DNA from: Alphaproteobacteria bacterium LSUCC0684
Lineage (GTDB): Bacteria > Pseudomonadota > Alphaproteobacteria > Puniceispirillales > UBA1172
Assembly: GCA_041228335.1 (NCBI GenBank)
Contig: CP166130.1
Coordinates: forward strand, 768,638 to 832,637
DNA: 64,000 bases
Direction: 5' to 3'
The translations under genes and the position numbers were made by a program. Under the pieces are notes generated by a model. The model had not been told where the DNA came from. It searched no databases and worked only from the letters and a program-made list of their open reading frames with translations. Shown piece by piece: positions 1-8,662 of this stretch (within the stretch, counting starts at the first letter, position 1; each line of letters opens with the position of its first letter).

Positions 1-719
1 ATGATCCGGCCACCTCGGATATATTCCACCCCCGTGGCGGCGCGTCCATCAACAAGAATACGCGTCACATGTGCTTTGGTGACGATTGAGAGGTTTTGCC
101 GTGAGGCCGCCGGTTTGAGATACGCTCTTGCGGCGGACGCTCTCAACCCGTTTTGGGTTGTGATCTGAAAGAAGGAGGCGCCTTCCATATCTCCGGCGTT
201 ATAGTCGCTGTTGGGCGGAATCCCCGCTTCCGCGGCAGCATTGATATAGGCGCGCGACAACGGATGCACCATGGGGCTGACATCGGTAACACCGAGCGGG
301 CCGCCTTTACCGCGTTCTGCCCGCGCATCGCCAAGCCAGTTTTCCATGCGGCGGAAGACCGGCTCGACATCCTGCCAGCTCCAGCCCGGGGCGACTTCCC
401 CCCATTCGTCGTAATCGTCCCGGTGGCCACGCACATAGACCATCGCGTTAATGGAAGATGACCCGCCGAGTACCTTGCCGCGTGGCCAGTAGACAGATCG
501 GTTGTTGAGATTGGGTTCAGGCTCTGTGTGGTATTTCCAGTTATAGCGCTGATCATAGAAAACCTTGCCATAGCCGATGGGGATATGCAGCCATGGGTGC
601 TTGCCCCATGGTCCGGCTTCTAGCACAAGCACGCGGGTTTGCTTGTCTTCGCTCAGCCTTGCGGCGATGGCGGACCCGGCTGAACCTGCCCCGACAATAA
701 CGTAATCGAATTCATCCAT
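1..719 (-). CDS. GMC-family FAD oxidoreductase (choline/alcohol dehydrogenase-like), C-terminus cut by window edge
   Basis: The first 239 codons of a glucose-methanol-choline oxidoreductase are present; the rest lies beyond position 1. The protein starts MDEFDYVIVGAGSAGS, a classic FAD-binding GxGxxG strand, and about 80 residues in shows PRGKVLGGSSSINAMVYVRG, the GMC signature. Such enzymes oxidise alcohols or choline to aldehydes at FAD. The ATG lies 7 bases after the stop of the upstream permease gene, so it is the sixth gene of the polyamine transport operon. Choline dehydrogenase is the common database name, but the context suggests an amino-alcohol or a polyamine-derived substrate. That substrate is inference. 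Confidence 0.9.
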   Translation of the reverse strand, partial: MDEFDYVIVGAGSAGSAIAARLSEDKQTRVLVLEAGPWGKHPWLHIPIGYGKVFYDQRYNWKYHTEPEPNLNNRSVYWPRGKVLGGSSSINAMVYVRGHRDDYDEWGEVAPGWSWQDVEPVFRRMENWLGDARAERGKGGPLGVTDVSPMVHPLSRAYINAAAEAGIPPNSDYNAGDMEGASFFQITTQNGLRASAARAYLKPAASRQNLSIVTKAHVTRILVDGRAATGVEYIRGGRI

Positions 720-726
720 CCGGAAC

Positions 727-1545
727 TCACGATTTTTCACGACCAAATATCTGGGCAAGCACCATCATCAGTGTTGTCACGATGATCATGATTGTAGATA
801 TTGCTGCAATAGTAGGATCTATCTGGTCACGCAAGGCATTAAACATGTTTCGGGTCAGGGTGGGATTGTCTCCACCTGAAATGAACATGGCAATCACCAC
901 TTCATCAAAAGATGTAAGGAAGGAGAGAAGCGCGCCGGTCACCACCGCAAAGCGTATCTGCGGCAAGGTGATCGTCAGAAAAGCTTTCCAGCGTGGCGCA
1001 CCGAGTGCACGGGCAGCGTTTTCCTGATTCATGTCATAACTCTTCAGCGCAGCGCCCGTGACAATCAGCACCAGCGGCACCGCCATGATCGTATGCGCCA
1101 GCACGAGCCCCGTAATCGTGTAGAGGATTTTCAGTTTGACGAAAGCATAGAACGCCCCGATGGCGACCAGTACAACAGGCACCATCATCGGCATGATGAG
1201 CGTGACAAATGCCAGCCGCATAAACGGGATGCGCGAGGTGTGAAGCCCGTAGGCGGCAATCACGCCAAGCGGTGTTGCAACAAGCATGGTCAGAAAGGCC
1301 GCCTTGAAGGAGGTCCGGGTGGCGATCATCCATTCATCGGAGCCGAAATAATTGTCGTACCAGCGAGTGGACCAGATCTCAGGCGGGAATTCGAGGTACT
1401 GGGAGTCGGAAAAGGACATCGGGATCACAATCAGGGTCGGGGTGACCAGCAGGATCATGATGACCGTCGCGAGCGCATAGAGCCAGAGTCGCTGTCCGTG
1501 GGAGACCTGGGTCTCGGTCGCCGGTTGGTTGAGCCATTTCAGCAT
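727..1545 (-). CDS. potC: Spermidine/putrescine-type ABC transporter permease (PotC-like)
   Basis: A 272-residue inner-membrane protein with about six hydrophobic helices and a cytoplasmic EAA-type loop (ALGAPRWKAFLTITLPQI, near residue 180), which docks with the ATPase. Length and order match PotC. Its ATG follows directly on the TAG stop of the PotB-like gene with no spacer, so translation is probably coupled. It would form the membrane channel with PotB. The substrate is inferred to be a polyamine because the cassette is led by a PuuB-like oxidase; other PotABCD-type systems carry related organic cations. Confidence 0.9.
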   Translation of the reverse strand: MLKWLNQPATETQVSHGQRLWLYALATVIMILLVTPTLIVIPMSFSDSQYLEFPPEIWSTRWYDNYFGSDEWMIATRTSFKAAFLTMLVATPLGVIAAYGLHTSRIPFMRLAFVTLIMPMMVPVVLVAIGAFYAFVKLKILYTITGLVLAHTIMAVPLVLIVTGAALKSYDMNQENAARALGAPRWKAFLTITLPQIRFAVVTGALLSFLTSFDEVVIAMFISGGDNPTLTRNMFNALRDQIDPTIAAISTIMIIVTTLMMVLAQIFGREKS

Positions 1546-2448
1546 CTAGTGGCCTCCCCCGACCATATTTTGCAGATTAAGAAAGCGTGAAGCTATCCAC
1601 AGCGTCGCAATGGTGATGATCAAAAGGATGACCCCGAGGGCGCTTGCCGCCCCCCAGTTCACGAAGAGCTCGATATTGGAGACGATTTTCATCGATACCA
1701 TGATCACCTTGCCGCCGCCCAGAACCGCTGGCGTCACAAAGAATCCAAGGCAAAGCACGAAAACCATCAACGCGCCGGCAAAGAGTCCCGGGGTGGTGAG
1801 AGGGAAGAACACCGTCCAGAAAGATCGGACAGGAGATGCGCCAAGATTGGACGCCGCCTTGAGGTAATCCCGGTCAATCGCCCGCATCGCGCCATAGACG
1901 GGGAGGATGAGGAATGGCAGCATGATATGCACCATCCCGATCAGCGTCCCATTGAGGTTATGCACGAATTTGATCGGATCATCCCAGAGTCCGGCTGAAA
2001 TCGCCCAGTTGTTGACGAGCCCGCGTTTCTGCAAAAGGACCAGCCAGGCATAGGTCCGCACAAGGAGCGAGGTCCAGAACGGCAGTAAAACCGTAATCAT
2101 GCACAGATTGGCGATCCGGCTGGGAAGCTGCGACATGAAATAGGCGAGAGGATACCCGATCAGGATGCAGAAAATCGTGGTCAGAAAACTGACTTCAAAG
2201 GTTGTGCGGAAAATCCTCGCATAGGATTTGCTTCGGGTCATCCGCTCATAGTTTTCAAGAGAGAATGTTCCGTCGGCACCGATGAAGGAAACATAGAAAA
2301 GCCAGCCGACGGGGATCACCAGTATGATCAGGATCAGGATCAGCGCAGGTGAACTGAGCCCGAAGAGTCTAAGCCGTTCAAGCCGCTCATCACGTCGCAG
2401 CCCTGCGGCATTGAAATCACTGCCCATGCGTTGATCCGTCTGGATCAT
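1546..2448 (-). CDS. potB: Spermidine/putrescine-type ABC transporter permease (PotB-like)
   Basis: A 300-residue permease starting MIQTDQRMGSDFNAAG. The reading frame stays open upstream into potA, but the start at 2448 is preferred because it sits one base after the potA stop (TGA-C-ATG) and gives the normal PotB length. A first membrane helix at about residues 30-50 is followed by five more. The EAA loop (NLGASPVRSFWTVFFPLTTPG) lies near residue 200. It pairs with PotC in the inner membrane. Confidence 0.9.
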   Translation of the reverse strand: MIQTDQRMGSDFNAAGLRRDERLERLRLFGLSSPALILILIILVIPVGWLFYVSFIGADGTFSLENYERMTRSKSYARIFRTTFEVSFLTTIFCILIGYPLAYFMSQLPSRIANLCMITVLLPFWTSLLVRTYAWLVLLQKRGLVNNWAISAGLWDDPIKFVHNLNGTLIGMVHIMLPFLILPVYGAMRAIDRDYLKAASNLGASPVRSFWTVFFPLTTPGLFAGALMVFVLCLGFFVTPAVLGGGKVIMVSMKIVSNIELFVNWGAASALGVILLIITIATLWIASRFLNLQNMVGGGH

Positions 2449-2449
2449 G

Positions 2450-3535
2450 TCAGTTGTCCCCATCTTCAATGATGACAGTATCGGCGTTCTCAAGCCCGAG
2501 GCTGACGGTTTCGCCAGGTCTGGGCAGGCGGGCGAAGTTATCACTTCTGATCGTGCCGCGCACCGCCACCTCAGTGCCATCCTGAAGGTTGGCGTAGAGC
2601 AGGAAACTTTCCCCCTGGTAGACAACATTTGTTACCGTTGCGGTGAAGACATTGACGTTGCGGGCCGGCTTTCCCTCGATCAGGCGTATCCGTTCAGGAC
2701 GGATGAGCAGCACAAGGGATTCTGTCTCCGGCACGGGGCGGCTGGTCCTGATCTTGACCCCGCCTGCCACCAGGGAAGATCCACTCTTTTCCACTTTGAG
2801 GAAGGTGGACTCGCCGATGAAATCCGCCACAAATTTGTTCTGGGGGTAATCGTAGAGTTCCTGCGGTGTCGCCAGTTGCATGATCCGGCCATGGTTAAGT
2901 ACGGCTATCCGGTCGGACATGGTCAGCGCTTCACGTTGGTCATGGGTTACGTAGACCGTGGTCATGCCGAGCCGTTCGTGGAGGCGGCGCAGTTCAATCT
3001 GCATCTGGTCACGGAGTTTCTTGTCAAGGGCCGAGAGCGGTTCATCCATCAAGAGAATACGCGGCTCGAAAACAATTGAACGTGCGAGAGCCACCCGTTG
3101 TTTCTGGCCGCCTGAAAGCTGGTTGATCCGCCGTTCACCAAGTCCGCCCAGTTGCACAAGTTCAAGCGCATTTTCCACGCGATCCTGTATTTCCTTTTTG
3201 GGGGTTTTGCGCAGCCGAAGCGGATACCCGACATTGCCGGCAACGGTCATGTGCGGAAACAGGGCATAGTTCTGAAACACCATGCCAAGATTACGCAAGT
3301 GCGGCGGCGTGCGGATCACTTCATCATCACCGAATTTGAGGCTGCCCATATCCGGACGGGTGAAGCCGGCCAGCACCATCAGCAAGGTCGTCTTGCCGGA
3401 GCCTGACGGCCCCAGAAGAGTCAGAAATTCACCACTTTTCACATCGAGAGACACATTGTCCAACGCATAAACCTGACCATATGTCTTGGTGACATTGCGG
3501 ATGGTGATCGGCAGGGCTTCGGCAGTGCGGGTCAT
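2450..3535 (-). CDS. potA: Polyamine-type ABC transporter ATPase (PotA-like)
   Basis: A 361-residue ATPase. The nucleotide-binding domain has Walker A GPSGSGKTT, signature LSGGQ, and Walker B ILLMDEP followed by the switch-region TVYVTHDQREA. A C-terminal TOBE-type domain (about 280-355) is typical of the CUT1/PotA group and fixes the long form. The start MTRTAEALP at 3535 is chosen over an upstream in-frame start because AAGAG lies in the Shine-Dalgarno position and the region upstream contains an intercistronic hairpin. It energises PotBC. Confidence 0.93.
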   Translation of the reverse strand: MTRTAEALPITIRNVTKTYGQVYALDNVSLDVKSGEFLTLLGPSGSGKTTLLMVLAGFTRPDMGSLKFGDDEVIRTPPHLRNLGMVFQNYALFPHMTVAGNVGYPLRLRKTPKKEIQDRVENALELVQLGGLGERRINQLSGGQKQRVALARSIVFEPRILLMDEPLSALDKKLRDQMQIELRRLHERLGMTTVYVTHDQREALTMSDRIAVLNHGRIMQLATPQELYDYPQNKFVADFIGESTFLKVEKSGSSLVAGGVKIRTSRPVPETESLVLLIRPERIRLIEGKPARNVNVFTATVTNVVYQGESFLLYANLQDGTEVAVRGTIRSDNFARLPRPGETVSLGLENADTVIIEDGDN

Positions 3536-3566
3536 TTCAGTCTCTTCGGGAATTGAATGAGATTCA

Positions 3567-3594
3567 TGCTGCGGGCGTTGATCTGCCCGCAGCA
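3567..3594 (-). terminator. Intercistronic hairpin between potD and potA
   Basis: Perfect 10-bp inverted repeat TGCTGCGGGC / GCCCGCAGCA with an 8-base loop, in the 80-base gap after potD and before potA. No clear U-run follows, so it is more likely an RNA-stability element or partial attenuator than a full terminator. It would allow more binding protein than ATPase and permease. Confidence 0.6.
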
Positions 3595-3615
3595 CGGTAG
3601 ATGGTCTTTTTGAGA

Positions 3616-4656
3616 TTATTCCGTCAGCATTTCCTGATACATTTCAGCCGCGACGGTTTCCCACTTGGCGTACCACTCGAGAGATACAGGAACCTGCGAT
3701 GCCACGTTCTTTGGCGAAGATGGCAGGCTTGCAGCCGTTGCTGCATCAATCACGCCGGTATTGTATGCCGCCTCGTTGGTCGGGCCGTAGGTGATGTATT
3801 TCGGCAGATCATCCTGATATTCCGGCTTGGAAATCTCGGCGAGGAACTCCATCGCGGTATCACGGTTCGGCGCGCCCTTCGGCACGGCAAAGCAGTCATA
3901 ATCAAGCAGCGCCTGATTGAAACTGTACTTGACCTTGGCGCCGTCTTTCTTGGCATTGTCAAAACGGCCGTTCCAGCCGGTGGTCATGTCAACTTCACCA
4001 TCTTTCATGAGCTGGGCGTGCTGTGCGCCTGAAGTCCAGAAAACATCGATATGTGGCTTGAGTTCGCGGATCTTGTTGATGGCGCGTTCAATGCCTTCTT
4101 CGGAATCCAGCACCTTATAGACATCTTCCGGGGCAACGCCATCAGCCATGATGGCTGGCTCAAGTGCACCGGCAACCTTGCCGCGATAGGCCCGCTTGCC
4201 CGGGAATTTCTTCACATCGAAGAAATCCGCCCAGCTGTTTGGTCCGGCATCGCCATAGGTTTCGGTGTTCCAGGCATAGACCGTTGAGAAAACATCACCG
4301 CCAACGCAGTAATCCGTATAGAGGTTCGGATAGAAGGTGGAAACATCGATGACGTTGTAATCGAGTTTTTCAAGAAGGCCTTCCGCGGCTGCACGTGCCG
4401 CCGAACCCGAACCGCTGGCAACGATATCAAGCGTCACCTGTCCGGTGGATACCTGCAGGCGAACATCAGACATGCCGCCATAGGTTTCCTGCTTGACGGT
4501 AATGCCGGTATTGGCCTGGGCAGGCTCAAACAGTGCCTTGCTCTGGGCTTCCTGGTAGGATCCACCCCAGGAGGCGATGGTGACGCTTTTGTCCGCCGCG
4601 TAGGCGGTTGATGCCAGCAAGCCAGCACCCAAGGCGAGTAGTGTTTTCAGTTTCAT
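3616..4656 (-). CDS. potD: Periplasmic polyamine-type solute-binding protein (PotD-like)
   Basis: A 346-residue extracellular solute-binding protein. MKLKTLLALGAGLLASTAYA is a typical signal peptide, with predicted cleavage after AYA and mature start ADKSVTIASWGG. The start at 4656 is chosen because the signal peptide begins there and GGAAGGG lies just upstream; the longer in-frame extension has no such features. The fold belongs to the PotD/PotF group (SBP family 8/1), which binds polyamines or related amines in the periplasm and delivers them to PotABC. The oxidase gene upstream supports a polyamine ligand. Confidence 0.9.
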   Translation of the reverse strand: MKLKTLLALGAGLLASTAYAADKSVTIASWGGSYQEAQSKALFEPAQANTGITVKQETYGGMSDVRLQVSTGQVTLDIVASGSGSAARAAAEGLLEKLDYNVIDVSTFYPNLYTDYCVGGDVFSTVYAWNTETYGDAGPNSWADFFDVKKFPGKRAYRGKVAGALEPAIMADGVAPEDVYKVLDSEEGIERAINKIRELKPHIDVFWTSGAQHAQLMKDGEVDMTTGWNGRFDNAKKDGAKVKYSFNQALLDYDCFAVPKGAPNRDTAMEFLAEISKPEYQDDLPKYITYGPTNEAAYNTGVIDAATAASLPSSPKNVASQVPVSLEWYAKWETVAAEMYQEMLTE

Positions 4657-4770
4657 GATGGTAACCCTTCCCATGATTAGATAGGCCTTTTGCAGGTCGT
4701 TGTTTTGCCGTTTTATTTTTCCAGATGTGGTGGCAGTTTTCCATCCGGTTTCAGAAAAAAATCCCAACGT

Positions 4771-6078
4771 CTATGCGCTCCTTCTGGATTGCATGCGATC
4801 ACGCCATCGGTACCAGGCAACCATCGGCGGCAGAAACCATGGCTTGCCCGTGTAAAGAGGTCTGGTGGGAAAAGACAGATCATCAAAAGCGGTCGTACCT
4901 TCCTTGAGGCCAAGCAGTTTCTGCCCGACACGCATGCCGAGATAGCTTGAAAGAGAGACCCCGGTTCCGCAATATCCCATGGCATAATAGACGCCATCCT
5001 TGATGCCGGTATGGGGGAGTTCGTCAAAACTGTAAGCGACCGTTCCCATCCAGGAATGCGAAATCTTGTAGCTACGCAGTTCAGGGAAGATGCGGCACAT
5101 GTCATCATAAAGTCGCGGGCCGCTGACAGCGGCGTCGGTTTCATCGGCAGAGACACGTCCACCAAAGAGAATCCGGGTCCGGTCAGGTGAGGGCCTGAAG
5201 TAATAGACTACCTTGCGGGTATCGCTGATCACCCTGTTCTTCGGGAAAAGTCGATCCATCAATTCCGGCGGCAATTGCTCGGTGGCAATAATGTAGCTGC
5301 CGATGGGAATGATGCGCCTCTTGAGCCATGGCGTAGCGTTGCCGGTATATCCATTGGTGGCGACAATCACCTCTCTTGCATTTATGCTGCCGCTGGTGGT
5401 GGTCACTTCAAATCCGGTATTGTTGCGCTCAATTCCGGTCACCGCGCAATTTCCAATAACCGTTGCCCCGGCTTTCCGCGCACGTTCCAGAAGCCCGCGG
5501 TGATATCGCGCCGGGTTCACCGATGCGTGGTGGGGGAAGACAACGCCGCCATGATAGAAATCGGTGCCAATCTCGCCATGTTGCTCCTGCCTTGGGATGG
5601 CGGCGCAAGGGATACCTTCAATGGAGTTGAGCTGTTCTGAGTCACGGGCCAGATCCTCATAGGCCCGGGCCGAGTGCGCGGCATGGAATCGGCCGCATCG
5701 CTGAAAGCTGCAGTCGATCTTTTCGGCCTTGATGCGTTCTTCAATCCAGTCCAGTGCATCCTTGCCTTCATTTCGAATGGCACGGGCCCTGGTTTCACCA
5801 TATTTACGGTTGAGCATGGCGAGCGATGGCTTGATGCTGGTACTGATCTGGCCACCATTTCGTGTGCTGCATCCTGAACCGGGCTCGCCGGCATCCAGGA
5901 CCAGCGTGGACCGGCCTGCCCGCGCTGTTTCAAGGGCGGCATTCAGGCCGGTATAGCCGGAACCGACAATCAGCACATCTGTTGAGGAGGGAAGGGCATG
6001 TGATTGCGCTGCCAGTTCCGGCATCCCGTCGAGCCAGTAGGAATTGCGAGACCAGTTGCTTATCCAGATATCGTTCAT
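4771..6078 (-). CDS. FAD-dependent gamma-glutamylputrescine oxidase-like protein (PuuB/DadA family)
   Basis: A 435-residue flavoprotein whose ADP-binding motif VLIVGSGYTGLNAALETAR begins near residue 35, followed by the family sequence CSTRNGGQIS. The N-terminal WISNWSRNSYWLDG and the overall length match PuuB-type oxidases, which oxidise gamma-glutamylated putrescine (or amines and imino acids) and release ammonia/aldehyde and H2O2. It is the first gene of the minus-strand polyamine operon, divergent from a LysR gene 162 bases away. The exact substrate cannot be read from sequence; sarcosine or another amine is possible. Confidence 0.82.
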   Translation of the reverse strand: MNDIWISNWSRNSYWLDGMPELAAQSHALPSSTDVLIVGSGYTGLNAALETARAGRSTLVLDAGEPGSGCSTRNGGQISTSIKPSLAMLNRKYGETRARAIRNEGKDALDWIEERIKAEKIDCSFQRCGRFHAAHSARAYEDLARDSEQLNSIEGIPCAAIPRQEQHGEIGTDFYHGGVVFPHHASVNPARYHRGLLERARKAGATVIGNCAVTGIERNNTGFEVTTTSGSINAREVIVATNGYTGNATPWLKRRIIPIGSYIIATEQLPPELMDRLFPKNRVISDTRKVVYYFRPSPDRTRILFGGRVSADETDAAVSGPRLYDDMCRIFPELRSYKISHSWMGTVAYSFDELPHTGIKDGVYYAMGYCGTGVSLSSYLGMRVGQKLLGLKEGTTAFDDLSFPTRPLYTGKPWFLPPMVAWYRWRDRMQSRRSA

Positions 6079-6085
6079 CTGAAAT

Positions 6086-6101
6086 TTTCTCTTGCGAGAA
6101 A
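6086..6101. promoter_or_regulatory. Inverted repeat over the leader/RBS of the oxidase gene
   Basis: Perfect 6-bp inverted repeat TTTCTC-TTGC-GAGAAA ending 8 bases before the start codon of the oxidase gene. On the coding strand it contains AAGAGAAAA, the probable ribosome-binding region, so it could be an operator or a translational hairpin. Confidence 0.35.
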
Positions 6102-6162
6102 CTCCCCCTATATCAGATCACTTCTGCACCGATCCGGACGCAAAAACAATCATATGAAAAAC

Positions 6163-6183
6163 TATCAATTTTCTGTTTTGATA
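6163..6183. promoter_or_regulatory. Candidate LysR-type operator in the divergent intergenic region
   Basis: Inverted repeat TATCAA-N9-TTGATA in the 162-base gap between the polyamine operon and the LysR gene. It contains the T-N11-A pattern with dyad symmetry typical of LysR-type regulator boxes and lies 58 bases before the regulator start, suitable for autoregulation and divergent control. Confidence 0.45.
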
Positions 6184-6240
6184 AGTCAAATTAATATAAA
6201 ATATTTTTTTATTCGATTTATTTATGGGGGAATTTATCCG

Positions 6241-7170
6241 ATGAAATTGAAAATGCGTCATCTGGATGTGTTTGATGCATTGTTTGATGCAGGTTCAGTC
6301 TCGCGCGCGGCGGAGCGGCTGAATATCTCTCAGCCCGCGGTCAGCCTTGCTCTTGGCAATCTGGAAAAAGAGCTTGGCTTTCAGTTGTTTCATCGTGATC
6401 GCGGGTTTTTCGCGCCAACCAGCGAAGCCTTGTTGCTTTACGATGAGGTGCAGAAAAGCATGGCCGCGCTTTCAAGGGTGGAGAAACGCGCCGATGAGAT
6501 TCGTTCCGGTGAATCCGGGGCAATCCGTATCGGGACCAATGGAACTCTTGCCTTTAATTTCCTGCCCGGCATTATCGCCGAATTTCAGCAGGACTATCCG
6601 GATGTCTACATTGAAATAATAATACAGGCATCACGCCAGATCTCATCCTGGGTGGCCAGTCGCCAGATAGATATCGGTTTTATCGATACGCCTGTACCTG
6701 TTGCCGGTCTTGAGGCGGAAATCCACCCGCTGCCATGTGTCTGTATCATGCGGGAGGATGATGCGTTAACGCATCTTGACCGCATCGGCCCCAGGGACCT
6801 CAAAGATCGGCATATCATTGCCATCACCGGAGATCACAACGTTGACAGGCAATTGCAGAAAGTCATGTCCATTGAGGGTGTGGAGTTGAAATACAAGGTT
6901 TCATGCACGTATTTTGCCCTGGCACGTCGTCTTGTATCTTCGGGAAATTACCTTGCCATTGTAGATCCGATCAACGGCTCGGTGCCGAATACCGATGGAG
7001 TGGTCAGCCGCCCGTTTGACCCGCCCATCTTTCATGATCTTGCAATGATTACCAGTCATGACCAGAAGCCGGACCGGGTGGAGACACGTTTCAAGAACAT
7101 TATCAGCGCGCGTCTTGATCAGCACTCGAACAGAAAAAGGAAACTCACCAACAAGGGTGAAGGTGGTTGA
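6241..7170 (+). CDS. LysR-family transcriptional regulator
   Basis: A 309-residue regulator. Residues 1-60 form the LysR winged helix (MRHLDVFDALFDAGSVSRAA followed by ERLNISQPAVSLALGNLEKE) and about 90-295 the periplasmic-binding-like effector domain. The frame is open further upstream, but ATG 6241 is preceded by GGGGGAA and gives the normal length. It is divergent from the polyamine operon, the usual layout for a LysR regulator and its target, with an amine or polyamine as likely co-inducer (inference). Confidence 0.9.
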   Translation: MKLKMRHLDVFDALFDAGSVSRAAERLNISQPAVSLALGNLEKELGFQLFHRDRGFFAPTSEALLLYDEVQKSMAALSRVEKRADEIRSGESGAIRIGTNGTLAFNFLPGIIAEFQQDYPDVYIEIIIQASRQISSWVASRQIDIGFIDTPVPVAGLEAEIHPLPCVCIMREDDALTHLDRIGPRDLKDRHIIAITGDHNVDRQLQKVMSIEGVELKYKVSCTYFALARRLVSSGNYLAIVDPINGSVPNTDGVVSRPFDPPIFHDLAMITSHDQKPDRVETRFKNIISARLDQHSNRKRKLTNKGEGG

Positions 7171-7327
7171 GACTAGCGGGCGCAATATCCTTCATACCGC
7201 AAAGTTGCATGATGCAGGTGATCGGCAATGACGTGAGGGTTTCCTTTCGCCAGCCAGAACCGTCAAAACTAGCACTGGTCATGTCGCTCTGTTCTTGATA
7301 GAGGTGGGTAAATATCAGGGTGAGACA

Positions 7328-8536
7328 ATGCCAATTCTTATAATAGGGGCAGGGCAGGCCGCGCTGACCACCGCTGAAAAATATCGTGCCATGGGTGGAG
7401 AGGATGAACTGATCATCCTTGGTGAAGAGCCTGTTTTGCCGTATCAGCGGCCACCTTTGTCCAAAGCCTATCTTGCCGGAGACATGCCCCTTGAGCGGCT
7501 TTATCTCCGGCCCCGGGAATGGTTTGAAAAAAACAATATCACGATGCGCCCGGGATGCCGGATCGAAGCGATCAACAGGTCGGAAAAATCAGTTCGGCTC
7601 GATGGTGGTGAACACCTGGCCTATGACAAGCTGGTGCTGGCGACAGGGGCGCGGGCACGGCCGCTTCCCCGGGAAATTACGGCTGATGCGGCGGGGATCT
7701 ATACCCTGCGCGGTCTTGAGGATATTGACTCCATGCGGCCGGAATTTCAGGCAGGTCGCCGACTGCTGGTGATCGGTGGCGGGTATATCGGCCTTGAGGC
7801 TGCTGCCATTGCCCGCAAACTCGGGCTTGATGTCACGGTTGTTGAGGCTGCCCCGCGTATTCTGGGCCGTGTTGCCAGTGAGGAAACGGCTGACTTCATC
7901 CGTGATATGCATCTTGGTAAAGGGGTTGAATTTCATGAAGGCAAAGGCCTTGCCTCGCTGGATGTTTCGGCGGGCCGTGTTGCCGGAGCAACCCTGACCG
8001 ACGGAACCCGGCTCAAGGTTGATTTTGTGATTGCCGGGATCGGTATTCTTGCCAATACCGAACTTGCCGAAGAGGCGGACATACGTTGCGATGAGGGTAT
8101 TCTCATCAATGGAGAATGCCGGACAAGTGATCCTGATATCTATGCTTGCGGGGATTGCACAAGATTTGAATACAAGGGCGAGCAGATCAGGCTTGAAAGC
8201 GTGGGCAACGCCATTGATCAGGGTGAAGTCGTCGCCGCCAATCTCGCCGGACATAAGGCCGCCTATATGCCGAAACCCTGGTTCTGGTCAGATCAGTATG
8301 ACCTGACATTGCAGATAGCCGGGCTGAACAGAGGATATGATGATACGATCGTCCGTCCGGGCCCGAGGGAAGGGACGCAATCTGTCTGGTACTATGCGGC
8401 CGACCAGCTTATCGCTGTTGATGCGCTCGGGGATCCGCGTGCCTACATGATCGCAAAACGTCTTATCGATGCGGGTAAAAATCTGCCGAAAGATATTGCC
8501 GGGGATGCGGAAGCCAATCTTAAAGACTGGCTTTGA
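7328..8536 (+). CDS. FAD/NAD(P)-dependent ferredoxin- or rubredoxin-type reductase
   Basis: A 402-residue pyridine nucleotide-disulfide oxidoreductase-fold protein. It has an N-terminal FAD site (ILIIGAGQAALTTAEKYR), the PYQRPPLSKAYL motif typical of ferredoxin reductases serving oxygenases (BphA4/putidaredoxin reductase type), an NAD site (LLVIGGGYIGLEAAAIARKL, about residue 145) and the FAD-closing motif YACGDCT. It would pass electrons from NAD(P)H to a small iron-sulfur protein. No ferredoxin or oxygenase is adjacent, so the partner lies elsewhere. ATG 7328 has AGGGTGAG upstream and is preferred over a start 11 codons earlier. Confidence 0.88.
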   Translation: MPILIIGAGQAALTTAEKYRAMGGEDELIILGEEPVLPYQRPPLSKAYLAGDMPLERLYLRPREWFEKNNITMRPGCRIEAINRSEKSVRLDGGEHLAYDKLVLATGARARPLPREITADAAGIYTLRGLEDIDSMRPEFQAGRRLLVIGGGYIGLEAAAIARKLGLDVTVVEAAPRILGRVASEETADFIRDMHLGKGVEFHEGKGLASLDVSAGRVAGATLTDGTRLKVDFVIAGIGILANTELAEEADIRCDEGILINGECRTSDPDIYACGDCTRFEYKGEQIRLESVGNAIDQGEVVAANLAGHKAAYMPKPWFWSDQYDLTLQIAGLNRGYDDTIVRPGPREGTQSVWYYAADQLIAVDALGDPRAYMIAKRLIDAGKNLPKDIAGDAEANLKDWL

Positions 8537-8662
8537 TCATTAGTGGAAATTCAGCCTGTCCATGGACCGGGCGCAAGCCCGTTGAGCAAATGTCTTTATT
8601 TGATCGGCGATAGAGGCTATTTTATATCTGAAATGCAAATTTCTGGATAATGAGACAGGAAG

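Noticed and set aside
7206-7216. TGCAT-G-ATGCA dyad before the ferredoxin-reductase gene as an operator
   Set aside because: Too short and isolated, without a neighbouring regulator of a type that would use it.
8568-8581. CGGGC-GCAA-GCCCG hairpin after the ferredoxin-reductase gene as a terminator
   Set aside because: Only five base pairs and no T-run; not strong enough to list as a feature.
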